DNA of 9,206 bases, from contig JAKMGR010000601.1 of NCBI GenBank assembly GCA_022424805.1, forward strand, positions 1 to 9,206. The letters are read 5' to 3'. A program made the position numbers and the translations under genes. Positions 6,403 through 9,206 of the stretch are shown piece by piece. The DNA comes from Verrucomicrobiales bacterium (GTDB taxonomy: Bacteria > Verrucomicrobiota > Verrucomicrobiia > Verrucomicrobiales > DEV007). The stretch's first letter is position 1; the number at the start of each line of letters is the position of its first letter. The notes under the pieces were generated by a model, which was not told the origin of the DNA, searched no databases, and worked only from the letters and a program-made list of their open reading frames with translations.

Positions 6403-7890
6403 TTACTGCTTCAGCAGAGTGGCTCGCAGTTCTTCCAACTCCGCTGGCTGACTTGACGCGAGATTCGTTGTCTCATGCGGATCAGCCTCCAGATTGTATA
6501 GCTCTTCCAGCTCCAGTTCCCCTTTACGATTCACCCACCGCACATACCGATGAGTCGACGTCCGTAGAGCACGGCCATGATAACGACCATTGTAGCGAAC
6601 GTACTCGTGGCGAACGGGATCTTCTTCCAGCTTCCCTTCACGAACTGTGTCCACGAGCGACTCCCCTTCCAGGTGATTGGGTTTTTTCACGCCTGCCAGA
6701 TCGCAGAGCGTCGGATAGAGGTCGACGAGTTCTGCGAGGCTCTTTGTGTTTCCCGTTTTGCCCCCAGGGGCGGAAATGATCAGGGGGATGCGATTTGCGA
6801 CTTCGTAGTTCGTCATTTTTCCCCATGCGCTCATTTCACCGAGGTGCCAACCATGATCGGACCACAGGAGAACGATCGTATTATCACGCTCCCCTGTCTT
6901 TTCCAATGCCGCGAGAATCTTCCCGATCTGTGCATCGACGTAGGAAATGCACGCGGCATAGGCCTGCAGGAGTTCAAGCTGTCGGGACACCGCAATGGTT
7001 CCGCGATAGGGCACATCGAGATAACTTCTCATCTCAAATCCATTGAATGCGATCGCATCAGCCCGAGTCATTTTTTCCGGCATGGGCTCCCCAACTTTCT
7101 TCGCCATGCCGACGTAGCCGTCGGAGTTAAACCAGGGAAAGAAAGGGACACCCTTGGGCGGATCAGTATTTTTCGCGAGCCACGATTCGTCGGGTCGGTG
7201 CATGTCGAAGTATCGTTTCGGTGCGATGAAGGGAAGATGGGGACGCCGAAAACCCACGGCGTAGAAAAATGGCTCCTCGCTGCTTCGACTTTCGAGGAGG
7301 TCAGAAAACTCCTTCGCCATGCGACCAGCGAAAAAATATTCATCGTCGACATCTGGAGACTGGATAATCGGACACGCGGTTCGCTCCGCGATTGTCGTCA
7401 GATCTGTTTTCGGATCTTCCCCTGCTACCTCCCACATCTCCCGGTTACGGCCCGGTCGAGGCGGGGCGCTCCAGTCATCCGGCACATCCCAGCCATCGTG
7501 GTAAATCTTGCCAAAGCACCGCGTCTCGTATCCTGCTTCGCGAAACCAGCGCGACATGGGAGTCGCATCCCCTCGCCTTTCCCGAAACTTCACAACGTCC
7601 GTTTCCCGGTTTCCAAAAATGCCAACGGCACCCGGTCGCAGTCCCGTCATCAACGATAAACGAGACGGCCCGCATTTCGCGTAGTTGCAGTAGGCCCGCT
7701 CGAAAACGAGGCCCTTTCCCGCGAGCTCGTCGATGTTCGGACTTTTCGCCCGCGAATCTCCGTAGCAACCCAGCATCGGACGAAGGTCGTCGACAGCGAT
7801 CATGAGAATGTTCGGATTATCGCCAGCTCTTCCGAAGGAACCGAAAGAAAAAAGCAAAAGTAATAGAAGTAGCAAACACCGAGAGGTCAT
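6403..7890 (-). CDS. Secreted sulfatase, iduronate-2-sulfatase-like (S1 family)
   Basis: This 495-residue formylglycine-type sulfatase hydrolyses sulfate esters, probably on sulfated polysaccharides. The N-terminus is a signal peptide with eight consecutive leucines (6-13) and a likely cleavage after GRA near residue 22. The core NILMIAVDDLRPMLGCYGD and SPNIDELA closely follows human iduronate-2-sulfatase. The maturation motif is CGPSR, with Cys73 the formylglycine precursor, followed by LSLMTG. Residues matching the human enzyme active site as I recall it are all present: D34, D35, C73, R77, K128, H131, H218, D345, H346 and K358. The K128-H131 and H346-K358 spacings equal the human ones. The C-terminal LYNLEADPHETTNLA is typical of the family. 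Length is normal. ATG 7890 is the start because an in-frame stop lies just upstream and it puts the signal first. Maturation needs an FGE or anSME enzyme, not in this window. The true substrate cannot be told from sequence. Confidence 0.95.
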   Translation of the reverse strand: MTSRCLLLLLLLLFSFGSFGRAGDNPNILMIAVDDLRPMLGCYGDSRAKSPNIDELAGKGLVFERAYCNYAKCGPSRLSLMTGLRPGAVGIFGNRETDVVKFRERRGDATPMSRWFREAGYETRCFGKIYHDGWDVPDDWSAPPRPGRNREMWEVAGEDPKTDLTTIAERTACPIIQSPDVDDEYFFAGRMAKEFSDLLESRSSEEPFFYAVGFRRPHLPFIAPKRYFDMHRPDESWLAKNTDPPKGVPFFPWFNSDGYVGMAKKVGEPMPEKMTRADAIAFNGFEMRSYLDVPYRGTIAVSRQLELLQAYAACISYVDAQIGKILAALEKTGERDNTIVLLWSDHGWHLGEMSAWGKMTNYEVANRIPLIISAPGGKTGNTKSLAELVDLYPTLCDLAGVKKPNHLEGESLVDTVREGKLEEDPVRHEYVRYNGRYHGRALRTSTHRYVRWVNRKGELELEELYNLEADPHETTNLASSQPAELEELRATLLKQ

Positions 7891-7972
7891 GAACTCACGA
7901 TGTCACCCTGACTTGACAACTTCAAGTCCGCGAGGCCATGGTCGGTTACCACGACCAAGCCCCGGAAACGCC
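7891..7972. promoter_or_regulatory. Divergent spacer with two 19-bp dyads, possible operators or promoter region
   Basis: Between the sulfatase start (minus strand) and the preferred TTG start of the M23 gene lie two perfect inverted repeats. GACTTGA and TCAAGTC, with 5 bases between, occupy 7910-7928. TGGTCG and CGACCA, with 7 bases between, occupy 7939-7957. Their centres are 29 bases apart. TTGACA at 7913-7918 matches a -35 hexamer for the plus strand, but no good -10 follows at 16-18 bases. The two arms differ in sequence, so if they are operators they would serve different regulators. If the M23 gene instead starts at ATG 7889, this stretch is coding. Confidence 0.35.
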
Positions 7973-8782
7973 TTGAAGAAAATTCCCTATTTCGATATCC
8001 AACTGCACCTCCGGGAATGGCATCGTTTTGTGCTCCCACTGTTCATCGTTGTGGCAGCGATTCTGATGATCCTTTTCCTCGTCGCGCGCACCAGCGACAA
8101 ATCTCCTGCTTACGACTGGGATCCGGAGAATCAGGCCAGAATCGGTCTGATCCGCGCCGGCGAAGACGCCATTTTTGATCCTGCATTCGCCGTTCCTTCT
8201 CCGATCGAGATGGTCACCGCTCCGACTGCCGACCATTTTGAATCACCGGTAGGAAGTCGACTTGGTGCTCTCACCTACAACGCCCAGCCTTTCCTGACAA
8301 ACCGACACTTGGGCGATGATTTCAATGGGATTGGCGGCTGGAATTCTGATCTCGGAGATCCGGTCTATGCCGCGGCAGATGGTCTCGTTATCTACGCTGG
8401 CTGGCCTGTCGATGGCTGGGGCAACATTGTCATTCTTCTCCACGAACTCGTCGATGGGACACAGATCCAATCTTCCTACGCCCATCTCGATTCCATGTCC
8501 GTCCCAGTTGGGAGACAGGTAAGGCGAGGAGATAAACTTGGGACAATCGGGACCGCAAACGGCAACTACCTCGCTCACCTCCACTTCGAACTTCGGACCT
8601 CCCCCTCTCTTGATGTCGGTAGCGGCTACGCGGATAGCAAGCTGGGCCGACTTTCGGGCGAACTCGCTTTGAAGAAATGGAGGAAGCGCGAAGACACCGA
8701 GCTCGTCTCTGCACCAAAGGGCGAAGCCCTTCCACCAACGTCCCTGCAACTCGATATCGAAGAAGTCGACTCCACCAACTGA
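7973..8782 (+). CDS. Membrane-anchored M23 (LytM/lysostaphin-like) peptidase
   Basis: With the TTG start this is 269 residues: a short basic N-terminus, one membrane helix near 19-38 (RFVLPLFIVVAAILMILFLV) and a periplasmic-type domain. The M23 fold is clear: RHLGDDFNG with H112 and D116, VYAAADGLVIYAG (131-143), YAHLDSM with H171, GDKLGTIGTANG (186-197) and AHLHFELR with H202 and H204. H112, D116 and H204 are the zinc ligands of the family, so the protein should be an active metallopeptidase, most likely cleaving peptidoglycan cross-bridges or stems, or processing envelope proteins. I prefer TTG 7973 because it gives a MKKIPYFD-like N-terminus, has GGAAA at 7964-7968 before it and leaves a promoter region for the divergent sulfatase. 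The ATG at 7889 adds 28 Pro/Arg/Ser-rich residues and overlaps the sulfatase start codon. The stop overlaps the next start by one base. Confidence 0.88.
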   Translation: MKKIPYFDIQLHLREWHRFVLPLFIVVAAILMILFLVARTSDKSPAYDWDPENQARIGLIRAGEDAIFDPAFAVPSPIEMVTAPTADHFESPVGSRLGALTYNAQPFLTNRHLGDDFNGIGGWNSDLGDPVYAAADGLVIYAGWPVDGWGNIVILLHELVDGTQIQSSYAHLDSMSVPVGRQVRRGDKLGTIGTANGNYLAHLHFELRTSPSLDVGSGYADSKLGRLSGELALKKWRKREDTELVSAPKGEALPPTSLQLDIEEVDSTN

Positions 8783-9206
8783 TGGATCTCGACCTCGTAG
8801 TCATCGTGGTAGCGGCAACCCTGTTCGCTGCTGCCTACCTCCAGTCGGCGACCGGCTTTGGCGGTGCGATCCTCTGCATGGCGATTCTCCCGCTCGTCCT
8901 ATCGGTTCGTGACGCAGTAAACTTTGTCACGATGGCCAGTCTCGCCGTCACGCTCATGATCGTCTTAGCGAACCGGTCCGGCCTTTCCCTGAAAAATGCC
9001 GGACCTCTCTGCCTAGGTATGATGCTGGGGATTCCAATCGGCTACTATTCTCTGCGACAACTCGATGACACCTTCGTCGTCCGCGTGCTCGGAATCATTC
9101 TCATGCTCATCGCCATCGCCGAGTTTCTCTCCGACCGAATTTCTAAGTGGAAGATTCCGAAAAAAGCCGGAGCCGGATTTGGAGTCATCGGCGGAGTTCT
9201 CGCAGG
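8782..9206 (+). CDS. TSUP (TauE/SafE-type) membrane transporter, N-terminal part, cut by window edge
   Basis: The ATG at 8782 shares its A with the TGA of the M23 gene, and the frame stays open for 141 codons to the window end. The product is strongly hydrophobic, with helices near residues 4-19, 27-41, 46-62, 72-88 and 98-115, then a basic SDRISKWKIPKKAG loop and the start of another helix. The segment LQSATGFGGAI (20-30), just after the first helix, is the typical conserved motif of the TSUP family (sulfite exporter TauE/SafE), whose members move sulfite, sulfoacetate or other organosulfur or organic anions across the inner membrane. A full member has about 240-270 residues and 7-8 helices, so roughly half is visible. 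The overlap implies translational coupling with the peptidase gene. Closeness to a sulfatase suggests a sulfur-linked substrate, but TSUP proteins are diverse and this link is a guess. Confidence 0.85.
   Translation, partial: MDLDLVVIVVAATLFAAAYLQSATGFGGAILCMAILPLVLSVRDAVNFVTMASLAVTLMIVLANRSGLSLKNAGPLCLGMMLGIPIGYYSLRQLDDTFVVRVLGIILMLIAIAEFLSDRISKWKIPKKAGAGFGVIGGVLA

Noticed and set aside
6577..7659. A long plus-strand open frame (360 codons) opposite the sulfatase gene
   Set aside because: It is fully antisense to a clearly real sulfatase, its product has no recognisable motif or membrane pattern, and its composition (many Arg, His and Ser) is typical of a shadow frame.
7802..7888. Upstream ATG at 7802 for the M23 gene
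   Set aside because: It would overlap the signal-peptide region of the divergent sulfatase by 89 bases and add Lys/Ser/Pro-rich residues unlike an M23 N-terminus.
1..9206. tRNA, rRNA, CRISPR, insertion sequence or phage signals
   Set aside because: No cloverleaf, spaced repeats, terminal inverted repeats or transposase/integrase-like frames were found on reading the sequence; nearly all of it is accounted for by the listed genes.

Overview
The window is moderately GC-rich and densely coding, and reads as a bacterial chromosome, most likely Verrucomicrobiota or Planctomycetota. The evidence is family content. A membrane von Willebrand A/glutamine-amidotransferase-fold protein lies next to a Gly/Glu/Lys/Gln-rich coiled-coil protein, a combination typical of MoxR-linked gene sets in these phyla. 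They are followed by an exported caspase-fold protein, an iduronate-2-sulfatase-type sulfatase and a membrane-anchored M23 protein. The lineage is inferred from families only; no rRNA or other phylogenetic marker is present.

Left arm (1-6323, + strand): four co-directional genes that look like one transcription unit. They are the C-terminal part of a large coiled-coil/low-complexity protein (1-1503, truncated by the window edge), a VWA/GATase-like membrane protein (1628-4030), a secreted caspase/C13-like protein whose nucleophile position holds serine instead of cysteine (4032-4985), and an unrecognised two-helix membrane protein (4995-6323). The last three are separated by 1 and 9 bases. Together they look like the downstream half of a MoxR/VWA-type envelope cluster; the MoxR ATPase and DUF58 genes that usually lie upstream would be outside the window. 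The job of such clusters in these phyla is not well established.

Right arm (6324-9206): a short convergent spacer separates the left operon from a minus-strand secreted sulfatase (6403-7890) that keeps every active-site residue I could match to human iduronate-2-sulfatase. Diverging from it is an M23/LytM-type membrane-anchored peptidase (TTG start at 7973 preferred, ATG at 7889 possible), translationally coupled through a 1-base stop/start overlap to a TSUP (TauE/SafE-type) membrane transporter that runs off the right edge. The divergent spacer holds two 19-bp dyads that could be operators.

The best candidates for something undescribed are the caspase-fold protein with a Ser in place of Cys and an embedded EF-hand-like calcium loop, the unknown membrane protein next to it, and their fixed linkage to the VWA protein whose metal site is itself altered. 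No RNA genes, CRISPR arrays, insertion sequences or phage genes were seen.
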